Shown here: piece by piece, positions 62,826 through 64,000 of the stretch
Layout: each line of letters opens with the position of its first letter
How positions within the stretch are numbered: position 1 is the stretch's first letter
Assembly: GCA_032207245.1 (NCBI GenBank)
Contig: CM063500.1
Coordinates: 45,466,905 to 45,530,904 of the forward strand
Length of the DNA: 64,000 bases
Direction of reading: 5' to 3'
From: Pardosa pseudoannulata
Lineage: Eukaryota; Arthropoda; Arachnida; Araneae; Lycosidae
Made by a program: the position numbers and the translations under genes
The notes under the pieces: generated by a model
What the model saw: the letters and a program-made list of their open reading frames with translations, nothing else
Told to the model about the DNA's origin: nothing
Databases searched by the model: none

Positions 62826-64000
62826 ATATATTTTTTAATTTTTTTATTTGCTGGAAAACCAACATTCAGTCATAATAACCCTGAATGTTGGCTTTACCTA
62901 AAAAACTAATTATATTTATTTTAAGCTCAAAATGAACCCAAGAACGAATACATATATTATACATATACATAGTTTTATATAATTTTCTTGAATAAAAAAT
63001 AGGCACTTTTATGACAGATTTCCTCAAAACTACGCGATCGTAAATGTATCGAAAGGATTAAAGAACTCTTTAAAAATTGTACCACGTGATACAATCAGCC
63101 AATAGATATTAATGAGTCAATAGGGTGACATCACTTGTTCACTGATTGAAAAAATGGAATATGAGCCCAAGAATTGTAAAATTATGGGTTACTACATCGA
63201 CTGATTTTAAGAGCGTAAGTCAATGTGCTTATTTTTTTCTGAAAAGGGCGCATTTAGACAAAGTGGTTGAGAATCTCTGATCGAAAACGGGTGGTTTTGC
63301 AGTCATGGCCATAAACAAGACACCGTTTTGGTCACGGCATACCTTTATTATCATAGCGTTGGGTGGACGGGTTCCCACTTCATTATAGGGAAGAGACAAA
63401 CTGAGAGATTCACTAACTTGAAGAATCTAAATAAAAGCTATGTAAAAATCTGATTAAAATCTGTATCCGATAGCATGCATTTTTTTGTTTGTTCAGAATT
63501 TACTAAATTGGCCGTTAGACCACTATAAAGTTTTAATTGGTTAGACCCTTTCCCTGAGGGTGTGAACTGTAGTTTCAGTGGTCAGTTTAGATTAAGGGTT
63601 AAAGAAGGGAAAGAAAAGAGACACGATGTTTTTGCCCTTGACTTTATTTTAGGAAACCCCTAAGAATTTTCTTGGGGTATAATATGGGCTTTTGGATATA
63701 AATTTATTTCGGTATGATTGAACCATCCAATTACTAGAAGTTTTTTGACAGTATGTTCCTTAAGAGGCCGCTGAGGTTTAGGAATGATAAAAAAGTAGAA
63801 CTGACAACATAAAAAATAAAGAAACAGTGAAACAAGAGGTTGTTTCAGTCTAGAGGAGGACCTAGTGGAGCGCCGTAACTTAGGAAATCAAGTGGACTGA
63901 AGAAATTTACACGAAAATTTTAATTCCATCAGAGAACCTTTATTGGGACAATGCCACACACACCACCATGCACGTTACAGGTTTACATCAGTACTGGTCT
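62826..64000. other. Gene-free stretch to the window end
   Basis: A phrase at about 63265 (gtggttgagaatctctgatc) resembles one end of a hAT-like repeat, but the partner end is not found. No gene supported. Confidence 0.4.

Noticed and set aside
63255..63285. hAT end resembling CAGAGATTCTCAACCAC
   Set aside because: Only one end is seen and no partner or duplication is found within the window.

Overview
The window is AT-rich eukaryotic DNA from an animal. The signs are an intron-split gene with canonical splice sites, tRNA-derived SINEs, many DNA transposons with clean target-site duplications (TSDs), and long microsatellites. The element mix (mariner, piggyBac-like, hAT, pogo-like, and a THAP gene paired with a possible SWIM/YqaJ-type gene) fits an arthropod, perhaps a chelicerate. 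That placement is inference.

Only one host gene can be supported. It lies on the minus strand from 38641 down to 23753: six coding exons with conserved splice sites and phases encode a 185-residue ubiquitin-conjugating enzyme. It is recognisable as UBE2T, the E2 that works with FANCL in Fanconi anaemia DNA repair. Its introns carry SINEs, a TTAA-inserted element, a hAT-like element and a local tandem duplication.

Region by region. 1-1.5 kb: a decayed transposase-like gene cut by a hAT-like end. 3.7-7.5 kb: SINEs, an internally deleted hAT, and a pogo-like element holding another element. 7.6-9.4 and 18.9-21.4 kb: two inverted copies of a 1.8-kb element whose two ends carry inward-facing first exons, one a THAP domain and one of possible SWIM/YqaJ type. 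Between them lie a SINE split by a TTAA element, a 145-bp tandem array that looks SINE-derived, a LINE remnant and a piggyBac-like MITE. 21.7-22.7 kb: another TTAA element. 23.7-38.6 kb: UBE2T. 38.9-46 kb: several hAT and pogo-like elements with transposase remnants. 46.4-46.95 kb: a 185-bp tandem repeat. 47-50.4 kb: no gene seen. 50.7-56 kb: more hAT elements, an LTR-like block, and a piggyBac-like MITE split by a pogo-like element with expanded internal repeats. 56.2-57.5 kb: a 215-bp satellite. 58-60.7 kb: remnants of mariner, Tc1 and piggyBac transposases. 60.8-62.8 kb: a hAT-like element split by a solo LTR.

Most protein-coding potential outside UBE2T is dead transposon sequence. The window is most informative as a record of nested insertions: many events can be ordered in time from their TSDs. 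The best candidate for something poorly described is the THAP plus SWIM/YqaJ-type element pair. Family assignments are made by reading motifs, without database searches.
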